DNA of 51,977 nucleotides from Bacteroidota bacterium (lineage in GTDB: Bacteria > Bacteroidota > Bacteroidia > Sphingobacteriales > Sphingobacteriaceae), in NCBI GenBank assembly GCA_013286565.1, contig JABDFM010000018.1, forward strand, positions 1-51,977, given 5' to 3'. The position numbers and the translations under genes are program-made. Positions within the stretch are counted from its first letter, which is position 1. Every line of letters begins with the position of its first letter. Below the pieces are notes generated by a model that saw only the letters and a program-made list of their open reading frames with translations, was not told where the DNA came from and made no database searches. Positions 51,898 through 51,977 of the stretch are shown here, piece after piece.

Positions 51898-51977
51898 TTT
51901 AATAAAACGGTTCATTATTTCCCAATAGTTGCAATAATCATAATTTTAACCCAGAAAATTTCATTTTTTTTAAAAAA

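Overview
This 51,977-base window looks like the chromosome of a Bacteroidota bacterium, most probably in the Sphingobacteriaceae (a Mucilaginibacter- or Pedobacter-like organism). The evidence is two large secreted proteins with type IX secretion sorting tails, a GldB gliding lipoprotein, TAnnTTTG-type promoter boxes, several TTG starts, little use of Shine-Dalgarno sites, and many Bacteroidota-restricted families (DUF3857, DUF4136, DUF4198). The species is inferred; no rRNA or tRNA gene was recognised, and no CRISPR array, integrase or transposase was seen.

Layout. 1-220 is the start of a DUF1800 gene leaving the window. 332-10395 is a tandem run of five secreted DUF3857/transglutaminase-fold proteins; the first four have lost the catalytic Cys and His and the fifth keeps them. 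10406-17072 is housekeeping: aat, ruvC, a lipoprotein, a HIT hydrolase, greA, a 2-hydroxyacid dehydrogenase, a DUF3298-like protein, rsmA and pdxA. 17642-19586 is an AT-rich three-gene accessory cassette, flanked by repeat-rich non-coding DNA. 20157-24860 is the conserved DUF177-rpmF-plsX-fabH-accB-accC fatty-acid initiation operon, followed by tatC and rpiB. 26313-27199 is a second AT-rich insert: a frameshifted gene with a DGHHRY motif and a HAD-like protein.

27331-31693 holds a LutB-like iron-sulfur protein, a DUF4198 protein and a fused alpha/beta E1 of a 2-oxoacid dehydrogenase, followed by three small unknown genes (31698-32577). 32636-37408 has a SprT-like protein, lepB, a DUF1059 micro-protein, a Crp/Fnr regulator, efp and an RlmI-type methyltransferase. 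37493-39856 is an ECF sigma / membrane anti-sigma-like / secreted beta-repeat operon on the minus strand. 40034-44085 groups NAD genes (NadR-like kinase, PnuC, NadE) around gldB. 44175-44810 is a DUF4136 lipoprotein. 44916-51848 holds two related giant T9SS cargo proteins.

The most unusual content is the array of four predicted dead transglutaminase paralogs beside one intact member, each of copies B-D behind a near-identical 36-nt leader. Next come the AT-rich cassettes of unknown function, the families of dispersed palindromes placed at gene ends, a heptanucleotide repeat just inside a NadR-type kinase gene, an EF-P whose loop tip is Asn, and five genes in which a -7 promoter box sits only 4-5 nt before the start codon. 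AT-richness statements are by eye, not computed.
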